From Methylobacterium aquaticum (GTDB taxonomy: Bacteria > Pseudomonadota > Alphaproteobacteria > Rhizobiales > Beijerinckiaceae): a stretch of DNA of 64,000 bases. Shown one piece after another: positions 11,201 to 18,964 of the stretch. Under the pieces are notes generated by a model. The model worked only from the letters and a program-made list of their open reading frames with translations, was not told the DNA's origin and did no database searches. The number at the start of each line of letters is the position of its first letter. The stretch's first letter is position 1. The translations under genes and the position numbers were made by a program. The DNA lies in assembly GCF_016804325.1 (NCBI RefSeq), contig NZ_CP043627.1, forward strand, positions 2,989,001 through 3,053,000, in the 5' to 3' direction.

Positions 11201-11567
11201 GCGCGGTGGGCAGGTCGGCGCGGGCGGCGTTGATCGCCGCCTGCACGTCGCGGGCGGCGCCGTTGATGTCGCGGTCGAGCCCGAATTGCAGCACGATCCG
11301 GGTCTGCCCGACGGAACTCGTCGAGGTCATCTGGTCGACGTCGGCGATCTGGCCCAGCCGCCGTTCGAGCGGCGCGGCCACGGTCGTCGCCATGGTGTCG
11401 GGGCTGGCGCCGGGCATCGAGGCCTGGACCAGGATGGTCGGGAAATCGATCTGCGGCAGCGGCGCCACCGGCAGCCGCACGAAGGCGAACAGCCCGGCGA
11501 GCAGCACGCCCAGGGTGAGGAGCGTGGTGGCGACCGGGCGCAGGATGAAGGGGGCGGAGAGGTTCAC
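8283..11567 (-). CDS. RND multidrug efflux pump, inner-membrane subunit (MdtC-like)
   Basis: A 1094-residue HAE1-type RND permease with a GTG start at 11567. It has the 12-helix plan with two large periplasmic loops; the proton-relay pair Asp401-Asp402 lies in TM4 ([13 protein letters not shown]) and GFFPQQDTG follows TM7. It is the second pump of a tandem pair after the adaptor, as in mdtABC, where MdtB and MdtC form a heterotrimer. It is about 70 residues longer than E. coli MdtC. The excess is an Ala/Ser/Thr-rich stretch at about residues 774-837 in the second periplasmic loop. The stop overlaps the nodT start. Confidence 0.92.
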   Translation of the reverse strand: MNLSAPFILRPVATTLLTLGVLLAGLFAFVRLPVAPLPQIDFPTILVQASMPGASPDTMATTVAAPLERRLGQIADVDQMTSTSSVGQTRIVLQFGLDRDINGAARDVQAAINAARADLPTALRTNPTYRKFNPADAPILILGLTSKTLSPGALYDSAATVLAQKLSQLEGIGNVDIGGSSLPAVRVELDPNALFHYGIGLEGIRAALASANANSPKGAIEAGERRYQLYANDQGRKAADYQDIVVAYRNGAGVRLRDVGQVVDGVEDRRNLGLVNGQRGVLLIVYKQPGGNVVETIDRLKAALPQLKAALPGDTELIVTGDRSLTIRASLAEAERTLLISVGLVILVVFGFLRSARATLIPAVAVPISLVGTFAAMWLCDYSLDNISLMALIIAAGFVVDDAIVVLENIQRHVEDGRSRIEAALLGAREVGFTVLSMSLSLIAVFLPILLAGGIIGRFFQEFAVVLSLAILISLIVSLTTTPMLCARFLKPEVHGARPGLLARGLEGAFEGLLSGYRVTLDWALRHGVIVMLVLLGAVVLNVYLYVIVPKGFFPQQDTGQMIGGIQADQRISFQAMSAKLRRATAIVQADPAVESVVGFTGGRGTNSANVFVGLKPRDQRDPISDVMTRLRPKLAAIPGARLYLFPRQDFSMGGRQSFSQYQYTLQGDTSEELYTWTPKFLEALQKDPTFTDVTSDQQQGGLETRLVIDRPTAFRYGLTPDQIDNTLYDAFGQRQVSTIYNPLNQYHVVMEIAPRYLDNPETLKLIYVSTSGARARGSATTNAVAGTVASAATAPTDATSAAAAVATDSARNAATNSIAAAGRSSASSSAAVSSNKETMVPLAAFASFETGSTPVQVSHQGLFVATTLSFNLAPGKSLSDATAAIDGHMRDLRLPATIHGEFAGAAKSFQSSSSRQPLLILAALLAVYAVLGILYESWVHPLTILSTLPSAGIGAILALMLAGEEFGVIALIAVILLIGIVKKNAIMMIDFALDAERTRALSPRESIREACLLRFRPIMMTTLAALLGALPLIFDGGEGSELRRPLGIAIVGGLIVSQVLTLYTTPVVYLYLDRFRLWVGRRRGSATRALPAE

Positions 11568-11594
11568 GGGGCGGCCCTGGGCGCGCCGCCGCCG

Positions 11595-11787
11595 TGAACC
11601 CTCCCCCCTCTGCGGGGGAGGGTGGCGAACGCAGTGAGCGCAGCGGGACGAAGTCCCGCCGAGAGGGGCAGCGCGACGATGCTGAGGAGGGCGCCTGTCA
11701 GGACACGCGCGACCTCTCCGGAAGCGTCGTCCCCTCTCCCGCCCCGCATCCGCGGGGCACCCTCCCCCGCAGAGGGGGGAGGGTTCA
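11595..11787. repeat. Palindromic repeat family C copy 2 between the two RND pump genes
   Basis: Inverted ends TGAACCCTCCCCCCTCTGCG and CGCAGAGGGGGGAGGGTTCA enclose a G/C-rich core with a second hairpin. It fills the gap between the MdtB-like stop (11809) and the MdtC-like start (11567). It would form a strong stem in the operon mRNA and could modulate the relative levels of the two pumps. Confidence 0.87.
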
Positions 11788-11808
11788 TGCGCGCGACCGT
11801 CGCGACCC

Positions 11809-14800
11809 TCACGGCACCGCCTCCCCGGGCGCGAGCCCGCTGTCGCGCCTGCCGGAAAGCCGCCGCCCGAGCCGGTCGAAGGCGAGGTAGATCACCGGGG
11901 TCGTGTAGAGCGTCAGGATCTGGCTCACGATCAGCCCGCCGGCGATCGAGATGCCGAGGGGCTGGCGCAGCTCTGAGCCGGTCCCCGTGCCGAGGATCAA
12001 GGGAATCGCCGCGAACAGCGCCGCGAAGGTCGTCATCAGGATCGGGCGGAAGCGCAGGATACAGGCCTCGTAGATCGCGTCCCGCGGAGTCATCCCCTCC
12101 TCGCGCTCGGCCTGGAGCGCGAAGTCGATCATCATGATGGCGTTCTTCTTCACGATGCCGATCAGGAGAACGATGCCGATGATGCCGATGATGTCGAGGT
12201 CGTGCCCGAACACCATCAGCCCGGCCAGCGCCCCGATGCCGGCGGACGGCAGCGTGGAGAGGATCGTGATCGGGTGGACGAAGCTCTCATACAGAACGCC
12301 GAGCACGATGTAGACCGTCACGATGGCGGCCAGCACCAGGAACAGGGTGTTGTCGAGCGAGGCCTGGAAGGCGAGCGCCGAGCCCTGGAAGATCAGCCGG
12401 AAGCTGTCCGGCATCCCCATCTCCCGCTCCGCCGCCTTGATCGCCGCCACCGCCGGCCCGAGCGAGGCGCCGGGCGCCAGGTTGAATGAGATCGTGGTCG
12501 CCGGGAACTGGCCGAGATGGCTGATGAGGAGCGGCGCGCGGCGCTCGCTCACCTGGGCGATGGCGGTGAGCGGCACCTGGCCGTTGGTGGCGGTGGAGGA
12601 CGGCAGGTAGATCCGCTGCAGCGAATCGAGCGTCCGATGCAGCGCCGGATCGGCCTCCAGGATCACCCGGTACTGGTTCGACTGGGTGAAGATCGTCGAG
12701 ATGATGCGCTGGCCGAAGGCGTCGTAGAGCGCGTTGTCGACGGAGGCCGGGGTGATGCCGTAGCGGCCGGCCGTGGCCCGGTCGATGGTGATGTAGGCCG
12801 ACAGCCCGCTCGCCTGCCGGTCGCTCGCCACGTCGGCGAGATCCGGGATTGCTTTGAGGCGATCGACGAGGCGCGGGACCCAGGTGTCGAAGGCGGCCGG
12901 GTCCGGGTTCTCCAGGATGAACTGGTACTGCGTCGCGCTCACCGCCGTGTCGATGGTGAGGTCCTGGACCGGCTGCATGAACAAAGCGATGCCCGGCACG
13001 TCGCCGACCCGGGCGGCGATCCGCCGGATGATCGCGCTCGCATTCTCCGCCCGTTCCTCGCGCGGGCGCAGGTTGATGAGGAAGCGGCCGGAATTGAGCG
13101 TCACGTTCTGGCCGTCGACGCCGATGAACGACGACAGGCTGACCACGTCCGGGTCCTTCAGGATCTCGGCCGCCAGGCGCTGCTGGCGCTCGGCCATGGC
13201 GCCGTACGAGACCGTCTGGTCGGCCTGGGTGATGCCCTGGATGAGGCCGGTATCCTGGACCGGGAAGAAGCCCTTCGGGATCACGACGTAGAGGTAGACG
13301 GTCAGCACCAGGGTGCCCACTGCCACCAGCAGCGTCAGCCACTGGTGGGCGAGCACGCCCCGCAAGGTGCGGCCGTAGAATGCGATGCCGCCCTCCATCA
13401 GCCGGCGCCCTGCGCTCGACAGGCGCCCTGCGCTCGACAGGCGTCCGGCGGCGCGGGCCTGGGGGGCCTCGTGGCGGAGGAGCCGCGCGCACATCATCGG
13501 CACCAGGGTCAGCGAGACCACGCCCGAGATCACGATGGTGGCGGCGAGCGTGATGGCGAATTCGTGGAACAGGCGCCCCACCACCTCGCCCATGAACAGG
13601 AGCGGGATCAGGACGGCGAGCAGCGAGACGGTGAGCGAGATGATGGTGAAGCCGATCTCGCGCGAGCCCTTGAGCGCCGCCTCCATCGGGCTGTCGCCCT
13701 CCTCGACGTGGCGGGCGATGTTCTCGATGACGACGATCGCATCGTCCACCACGAAGCCGGTCGCGATGGTGAGCGCCATCAGCGACAGGTTGTCGAGGGA
13801 GAAGCCCCACAGGTCCATCACCGACAGCGCGCCGACGAGCGACAGCGGCACCGACAAGCTCGGGATCAGGGTCGCGGGCAGCGAGCGCAGGAACAGGAAG
13901 ATCACCAGCACCACGAGCGCGATGGCGAGCAGCAATTCGAACTGCACGTCCTCGACCGAGGCGCGGATCGTCACCGTGCGGTCGGTGAGCGGGGTCACCT
14001 GGATCGCCGCCGGCAGGGTCGCCTGGAGCTGGGGCAGCAGCGCCTTGATCCGGTCCACCACCGCGATGACGTTGGCGCCGGGCTGGCGCTGGATGTTGAG
14101 GATCACCGCCGGGGTGGTGTCCATCCAGGCGCCGAGCTGGGTGTTCTCCGCCCCCTCCACCACCTCGGCCACCGCCGAGAGCCGCACCGGCGCGCCGTTG
14201 CGGTAGGCGATCACCGCGTCGCGATAGGCGTTGGGGTCGCGGATCTGGTCGTTGGCGTTGATGGTGAAGGACTGGGTCGGCCCGTCGATCGAGCCCTTCG
14301 GGGTGTTGACGTTGAGGTTGTTGATGGTGGTGCGCAGGTCGTCGATGTTGAGGCCGTAGGCCGCGAGCGCCGAGGCGTTGAAGCGCACCCGCACGGCCGG
14401 CCGCATCCCGCCCGCCATCGAGACGAGGCCGACGCCCGAGACCTGGCTGATCTTCTGCGCCAGCCGCGTCTCGGCGAGGTCGCGGACCTGGGTCAGCGCC
14501 AGGGTCTTCGAGGTGAGCGCCAGCGTCAGGATCGGCGCGTCGGCCGGGTTGACCTTGGCGTAGACGGGAGGCGCCGGCAGGTCGCCGGGCAGGAGGTTGC
14601 CGGCGGCGTTGATCGCGGCCTGGACCTCCTGGGTCGCGATGTCGATGCCGAGATCGAGGTTGAACTGGAGCGTGATGACGGAGGCGCCGGCCGAGGACTG
14701 CGACGTCATCTGGTTGAGGTTGGCGAGCTGGCCGAACTGCCGCTCCAGCGGCGCCGTCACCGCCGAGGTCATCACCTCGGGGCTCGCTCCCGGATAGAAG

Positions 14801-14946
14801 GTCTGGACCTGGATCGTCGGGTAGTCGACGGACGGCAGCGCCGAGAGCGGCAGGTTGAAATAGGAGATCATGCCGACGAGCAGGATCGCCAGCATGAGCA
14901 GCGTGGTCGCGACCGGGCGCAGGATGAACAGGCGGGAGGGGTTCAT
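11809..14946 (-). CDS. RND multidrug efflux pump, inner-membrane subunit (MdtB-like)
   Basis: A 1045-residue HAE1-type RND permease, close to the usual ~1040. It begins [18 protein letters not shown], has the TM4 proton-relay pair Asp401-Asp402 ([13 protein letters not shown]), the [13 protein letters not shown] loop and the conserved C-terminal [26 protein letters not shown]. First of two consecutive pump genes after the HlyD-type adaptor, hence the MdtB comparison. Residues of the central cytoplasmic linker include a short duplication (RLSSAG twice), encoded by an 18-bp tandem repeat. Substrates are not predictable; MdtABC relatives export bile salts, novobiocin-like drugs and some metals. 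Confidence 0.92.
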   Translation of the reverse strand: MNPSRLFILRPVATTLLMLAILLVGMISYFNLPLSALPSVDYPTIQVQTFYPGASPEVMTSAVTAPLERQFGQLANLNQMTSQSSAGASVITLQFNLDLGIDIATQEVQAAINAAGNLLPGDLPAPPVYAKVNPADAPILTLALTSKTLALTQVRDLAETRLAQKISQVSGVGLVSMAGGMRPAVRVRFNASALAAYGLNIDDLRTTINNLNVNTPKGSIDGPTQSFTINANDQIRDPNAYRDAVIAYRNGAPVRLSAVAEVVEGAENTQLGAWMDTTPAVILNIQRQPGANVIAVVDRIKALLPQLQATLPAAIQVTPLTDRTVTIRASVEDVQFELLLAIALVVLVIFLFLRSLPATLIPSLSVPLSLVGALSVMDLWGFSLDNLSLMALTIATGFVVDDAIVVIENIARHVEEGDSPMEAALKGSREIGFTIISLTVSLLAVLIPLLFMGEVVGRLFHEFAITLAATIVISGVVSLTLVPMMCARLLRHEAPQARAAGRLSSAGRLSSAGRRLMEGGIAFYGRTLRGVLAHQWLTLLVAVGTLVLTVYLYVVIPKGFFPVQDTGLIQGITQADQTVSYGAMAERQQRLAAEILKDPDVVSLSSFIGVDGQNVTLNSGRFLINLRPREERAENASAIIRRIAARVGDVPGIALFMQPVQDLTIDTAVSATQYQFILENPDPAAFDTWVPRLVDRLKAIPDLADVASDRQASGLSAYITIDRATAGRYGITPASVDNALYDAFGQRIISTIFTQSNQYRVILEADPALHRTLDSLQRIYLPSSTATNGQVPLTAIAQVSERRAPLLISHLGQFPATTISFNLAPGASLGPAVAAIKAAEREMGMPDSFRLIFQGSALAFQASLDNTLFLVLAAIVTVYIVLGVLYESFVHPITILSTLPSAGIGALAGLMVFGHDLDIIGIIGIVLLIGIVKKNAIMMIDFALQAEREEGMTPRDAIYEACILRFRPILMTTFAALFAAIPLILGTGTGSELRQPLGISIAGGLIVSQILTLYTTPVIYLAFDRLGRRLSGRRDSGLAPGEAVP
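13404..13439. repeat. 18-bp perfect tandem duplication inside the MdtB-like gene
   Basis: The unit GGCGCCCTGCGCTCGACA occurs twice in direct succession. It keeps the frame and encodes two copies of a six-residue segment (RLSSAG) in the cytoplasmic linker between the two halves of the pump, a loop that tolerates length change. Confidence 0.9.
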
Positions 14947-14976
14947 CGGGCGGTTCCGGCGTAGGGCGCGCCGCCC

Positions 14977-15120
14977 CTAACCCTCCCCCCTCTGTGGGGG
15001 AGGGTGGCGAGCGGAGCGAGCCGGGAGAGGGGCAGCGCGACACTGATCCAGGAGGCGCCCTGCATGAAGGGCGCGACCTCTCCGGAAGCGTGGTTCCCCT
15101 CTCCCACCCCCGCAGAGGGG
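14977..15120. repeat. Palindromic repeat family C copy 3 (degenerate)
   Basis: The left end CTAACCCTCCCCCCTCTGTG pairs imperfectly with CCCCGCAGAGGGGCTGGCGG near 15110-15126. The core GGCGCGACCTCTCCGGAAGCG resembles copy 2. It lies in the 436-base gap between the adaptor and the MdtB-like gene, which it shares with a second element at 15172. No gene is seen in that gap. Confidence 0.75.
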
Positions 15121-15171
15121 CTGGCGGATTCAAACTTCTTTTTTGGAGGCCAACTCACTGTAACAGCTGGC

Positions 15172-15293
15172 GCTCTCCCCTCCCCCTTGTGGGGAGGGGC
15201 TAGGGGTGGGGGTGGTGCAGGAGGCACCATTGAGACTTCTCCGGCACCACCCCCACCTCCAACTCCTCCCCACAAGGGGGAGGAGAGGCGCGC
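15172..15293. repeat. Palindromic repeat, family C-like element
   Basis: Inverted arms CTCCCCTCCCCCTTGTGGGG (left) and CCCCACAAGGGGGAGGAGAG (right), with inner arms GGGGTGGGGGTGGTGC and GCACCACCCCCACC. It sits next to copy 3 in the same intergenic gap. Sequence differs enough from copies 1-3 to count as a separate subfamily. Confidence 0.82.
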
Positions 15294-15382
15294 GACCTTG
15301 CAAAGGGGAATCACTCGTAGCGAGATGTGTGAATACGTCAGCGCAGAGGGGGGACGGTTATGAGCGGTACGCCAAGTCATGG

Positions 15383-16756
15383 TCACGGGTTCTGGCTCTG
15401 CTGCCGGCGGCGATGCGGGCGTTCGCCCTCGGGGCGCTGACCCTCCTGGCGCTGACCCTCCTGGCGCGCCGGGGCAGCCGCGCCCTCCCCCTCCGCCGGC
15501 TTCGCTTGCGCCTCCGGCCCGGCCGCCTTCTCCGGCCGACCTCCCGTGACGCGCACCGACGCCCCGTCCTTCAGCCGGTCCGTCCCATCCACCACCACCC
15601 GGTCGCCGACCGCCAGTCCCTTGGTCACCACGGTCCGCACGCCGTCGCTCTCGCCGGTCTCGATGGTGCGCACCGCGACCTTGTCCTCGCCCGTCAGGAG
15701 ATAGACGTAGGTGCCGGGCGTGCCGCGCAAGACCGCCGCCGCCGGCACGAGCGCCGCGTCGCGCACCGTATCCACGTCGAGGCGGGCATTGACGAACTGG
15801 TTGGGAAACAGCCGGTCGTCCTTGTTGGGAAACAGCGCCCGCAGCTTCACCGTGCCGGTCGTCACGTCGATCTGGTTGTCGACGGTATCGAGGTTGCCCC
15901 GCGCGATCTCGGTCGTGTCCGACCGGTCGAAGACCCGCACCGGCAGGGTGGCCCCGGCGCGCAGGCGGTCCATCACCCGCAGCAGCACGGTCTCGGGCAG
16001 GGTGAACAGCACCGAGATCGGATGGAGCTGGGTGACGACGACGATGCCGGTCGAGGCGGCGGTGACGTAGTTGCCCTGGTCGATCTGGCGCAGGCCGACC
16101 CGGCCCTCGACCGGCGCGGTGATGCGGCCGTAAGAGATGTTGAGCTTCTGCTGGTCGATCTGCGCCTGGTCGGAGGCGACGATGCCCTCGTACTGCTTGA
16201 CCGTCGCGGCCTGCGTGTCGACGTTCTGCTTCGAGATCGAATCCTGCCGGTTGAGCGTCTGGTAGCGGGCGAGGTCGAGGCGGGCATTCTGCAACAACGC
16301 CTGGTCGCGCAGGAGCTGGCCCTGGTACTGCGCCAGCAACGCCTCGTAGGGCCGCACGTCGATCTGGGCCAGGAAGTCGCCGGCCTTGACGGTCTGGCCC
16401 TCGCGAAAGCCGATCTGGGTGAGGTAGCCGCTCACCTGCGAGCGGATCGTCACGGTGGCGAGCGGCGTCACGGTGCCGAGGCCCGACAGCACCACCGGCA
16501 TGTCGCCCTTCTGGACGGTGGCGATGCCGACCGCCTGCGGCCCCTCCCCGCCCGCGCCGCGGCGCCCGCCGCGCCGGCCGGCTCCGGCCTGCTGCGTCTC
16601 GGGGCGCTTGAACCCGTCCGGGAAGTAGATGCGCCAGGCCCAGTACCCGCCGCCGGCGAGCGCCAGCAGCACGATCAGCCACGCGAGCCCGCGACCGCGC
16701 CGGCGGGGTGGCGCCTCGACCGCATCGTCGGTCCGGATGGGAGACAACTCGTTCAT
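15383..16756 (-). CDS. RND efflux periplasmic adaptor (MdtA-like, HlyD family)
   Basis: 457 residues, first gene of the efflux operon. The ATG at 16756 is chosen because a short cytoplasmic lead (MNELSPIRTDD) is followed by a single membrane anchor at about 30-48 (LAWLIVLLALAGGGYWAW). The adaptor core follows: lipoyl-like halves (SQVSGYLTQIGFREGQTVKAGDFLAQID and ITAPVEGRVGLRQID) flank a coiled-coil hairpin, then beta-barrel and membrane-proximal domains. The C-terminal tail is rich in Gln, Glu, Pro and Arg (RQEGQRQEGQRPEGERP) and probably disordered. It bridges the RND pumps to the NodT channel. A Gly/Arg-rich segment (AGAGRRGGRRGAGGEG) follows the anchor. Confidence 0.92.
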   Translation of the reverse strand: MNELSPIRTDDAVEAPPRRRGRGLAWLIVLLALAGGGYWAWRIYFPDGFKRPETQQAGAGRRGGRRGAGGEGPQAVGIATVQKGDMPVVLSGLGTVTPLATVTIRSQVSGYLTQIGFREGQTVKAGDFLAQIDVRPYEALLAQYQGQLLRDQALLQNARLDLARYQTLNRQDSISKQNVDTQAATVKQYEGIVASDQAQIDQQKLNISYGRITAPVEGRVGLRQIDQGNYVTAASTGIVVVTQLHPISVLFTLPETVLLRVMDRLRAGATLPVRVFDRSDTTEIARGNLDTVDNQIDVTTGTVKLRALFPNKDDRLFPNQFVNARLDVDTVRDAALVPAAAVLRGTPGTYVYLLTGEDKVAVRTIETGESDGVRTVVTKGLAVGDRVVVDGTDRLKDGASVRVTGGRPEKAAGPEAQAKPAEGEGAAAPARQEGQRQEGQRPEGERPHRRRQQSQNP

Positions 16757-17113
16757 CGCTTTGGACAACCCGGACCTGACACCACCAACCCTGGCCCCAC
16801 CGAGCCCGGTATACCTGCCGCGCCCCCCGCGACGCCTCTCATGTCGTGCCGCCGGTGCGAGCCCGCGCCTGTGGCACGTCGCCCCCGGCAAGACATCCGC
16901 CAAGGCGCCCTTCCGGCCCATTCCGCACGGCCAAGCCCATTCCGCACGGCAATGCGTCGCCAGTACGACGACGATGTTGCCTCACGATTGCTGAACGCCA
17001 CCCTGACGTTGCCCCGCGAGACCTGCCCTGGAAGTGCCACGATCGAAGCCCTTATCTCCGGGAATCGGGGCGCGACATGGCGCCGCCGTCGTTCGATCGT
17101 CCACGGTACGCCG
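16757..17113. other. Divergent intergenic region between the efflux operon and dedA
   Basis: 357 bases expected to hold promoters for both divergent units. No clear promoter or operator could be read. A 16-bp direct repeat GCCCATTCCGCACGGC occurs at 16916-16931 and 16935-16950 with a 3-bp spacer and is the only regular feature. No palindromic element of families A-C is present here. Confidence 0.5.
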
Positions 17114-17755
17114 ATGCACTTCCTCCACGACCTCCCGGTCGCCGACCTGATCTCCCATTACGGCTACTGGGCGATCTTCCTGATCGTCACCCTCGAGAGC
17201 GCCGGCGTGCCGATGCCGGGCGAGACCGCGCTGATCTCGGCCTCCGTCTATGCCGGCTCCACCGGCAACCTGCGCATCGGCCTCGTGGTGCTGGCGGCGG
17301 CCGCCGCCGCCATCATCGGCGACAATCTCGGCTACTGGGTCGGCCGGCGCTGGGGCATGCCGCTGCTGCTCAAGCACGGGGCGAAGATCGCCCTTGACCA
17401 CCGTCGCCTCAAGCTCGGCCAGTACCTGTTCCGGCGCCACGGCGGCAAGATCGTGTTCTTCGGCCGCTTCACCGCGATGCTGCGCGCCTATGCGGCCCTG
17501 CTCGCCGGGGTGAACCAGTTCGACGCCCGCCGCTTCTTCCTGTTCAACGCCGCCGGCGGCATCGCCTGGGCCTCGCTGATGGGCTTCGGGGCCTATCTGT
17601 GCGGCCGCTCGATCGAGCACGTCGTCGGGCCGATCGGCCTCACGCTCCTCGCCGTCGTGGTGTTCGGCGGCATCGCCCTGTGGCTGTTCGTGCGCCGGCA
17701 CGAGGCGCGGCTGACCCAGGAGGCCGAACTGGCGATCCCGGGCCCGCTGGCCTGA
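17114..17755 (+). CDS. DedA family membrane protein
   Basis: 213 residues with the SNARE-associated/DedA (VTT) domain. Hallmarks are the N-terminal ESAGVPMPGETALISA segment, GYWVGRRWG, and FFGRFTAMLRAYAALLAGVNQ with the conserved F-x-R-F arginine. It ends with a hydrophobic helix and a basic tail. DedA proteins are inner-membrane proteins, several of which act as undecaprenyl-phosphate or phospholipid flippases. The ATG at 17114 is preferred, as the long open frame upstream is antisense to the adaptor gene. Confidence 0.9.
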   Translation: MHFLHDLPVADLISHYGYWAIFLIVTLESAGVPMPGETALISASVYAGSTGNLRIGLVVLAAAAAAIIGDNLGYWVGRRWGMPLLLKHGAKIALDHRRLKLGQYLFRRHGGKIVFFGRFTAMLRAYAALLAGVNQFDARRFFLFNAAGGIAWASLMGFGAYLCGRSIEHVVGPIGLTLLAVVVFGGIALWLFVRRHEARLTQEAELAIPGPLA

Positions 17756-17849
17756 TCCCGCGTGCCATCATTGCCGGCTGCGCCTGCGGGTGGCATGAGG
17801 CGCGCCACGATACTCCCACCTCGCCTCCACGCGGGGTCGAACAGGCCCG

Positions 17850-18683
17850 ATGACACAGACCACCCCTCCCTTCGGCAGCTACGCGCCCGCCGGGCTCGTG
17901 CGCTGGATCGTCTCACGCACCGAGCGCCTGCCCGACGCGAACTGGGGCGCGCGCCGCCTCGCCCTGTTCCTGCGCCGCTCCGCCATCCACCTGCTGCGCG
18001 GCCGGCCCCTCGACGTCGAGCGCTACGGCGCCCGCATGCGGCTGCACCCCTACAACAACAACTGCGAGAAGAAGGTGCTCTTCACCCCGCAGTTCTTCGA
18101 TCCGCTGGAGCGCCGGATCCTGCGCGAGCGGATGCGGCCGGATTGCGTCTTCCTCGATATCGGGGCGAATATCGGCGCCTACGCGCTGTTCGTGGCCGCC
18201 GCCGCCGGCCCGGGCGCGCGGATCCTGGCGGTGGAGCCGCAGCCGGACATCTTCGACAAGCTGACCTACAACATCGCCCAGAACCCGTTCGGCAGCGTCA
18301 AGGCGGTGGCCTGCGCGGTGGCCGACAAGACCGGCGAGATGACCCTGTTCGTCGATCCGCGCAACCGCGGCGAATCGAGCCTGAAGGTGGTGGGCACCAA
18401 CGAGGGCGCGGCGATCCGGGTACCGGCGGTCTCCCTCCTCGATCTCGTGCGCGGCGAGGGCCTAACCCGGATCGACGCGGTCAAGCTCGACGTGGAGGGC
18501 GCCGAGGACCTGATCCTCGAGCCGTTCCTGCGCCAGGCGCCGGAATCCCTGTACCCGCGCCTCCTCATCGTCGAGGACGGCACCGACCTGTGGCAGACCG
18601 ACCTCTCCGCCCTCCTCACCCGCCACGGCTACCGCCGCATCGCCCAGACCCGGCTGAACCTGATCTTCGAGCGGGAGGGGTAG
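17850..18683 (+). CDS. FkbM family methyltransferase
   Basis: 277 residues with a Rossmann-type SAM-dependent methyltransferase core. The SAM motif CVFLDIGANIGAYALF lies at about residues 99-114, followed by ILAVEPQPDIFDKL (acidic residue that contacts the ribose) and DAVKLDVEGAEDLILEP, the FkbM signature. Family members methylate hydroxyl groups on sugars or polyketides, often for surface polysaccharides. The neighbours do not identify a substrate. It is 94 bases downstream of dedA. Confidence 0.88.
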   Translation: MTQTTPPFGSYAPAGLVRWIVSRTERLPDANWGARRLALFLRRSAIHLLRGRPLDVERYGARMRLHPYNNNCEKKVLFTPQFFDPLERRILRERMRPDCVFLDIGANIGAYALFVAAAAGPGARILAVEPQPDIFDKLTYNIAQNPFGSVKAVACAVADKTGEMTLFVDPRNRGESSLKVVGTNEGAAIRVPAVSLLDLVRGEGLTRIDAVKLDVEGAEDLILEPFLRQAPESLYPRLLIVEDGTDLWQTDLSALLTRHGYRRIAQTRLNLIFEREG

Positions 18684-18739
18684 AGGAGGCGCTTCGACAT
18701 CGTTCGGGCTTCTGCCCGACTCGACGATCCCACCCTCGA

Positions 18740-18859
18740 CCTCATCCTGAGGTGCGACTGAAAGGAGCCTCGAAGGAGGGCTCCAGAAGTCTCGGTGATC
18801 CCTGGAGCCCTCCTTCGAGGTCAGCCGATCTTCGATCGGCCAACACCTCAGGATGAGGT
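18740..18859. repeat. Palindromic intergenic repeat, family A copy 1
   Basis: Outer arms CCTCATCCTGAGGTG and CACCTCAGGATGAGG, each itself a small palindrome, flank inner arms GCCTCGAAGGAGGGCTCCAG and CTGGAGCCCTCCTTCGAGG. An extra hairpin GCCGATCTTCGATCGGC lies in the right half. Fills most of the gap between the FkbM gene and recD2. Other copies lie at 23017, 29168 (split), 29342 and 49760. Confidence 0.88.
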
Positions 18860-18964
18860 TGAGGGTGGGAGGAGGATGTAAGCGGCTCGGAACGGTCACG
18901 ACGACACGCACCCCGCCATCACCCTTGCAGCCTCCCCGCCCCCTTCCGATCTTCACGGGCGCCG

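Noticed and set aside
15206..17755. A fused 849-codon protein ending in DedA
   Set aside because: The first three quarters are antisense to the adaptor gene. DedA proteins are about 200 residues and start at 17114.
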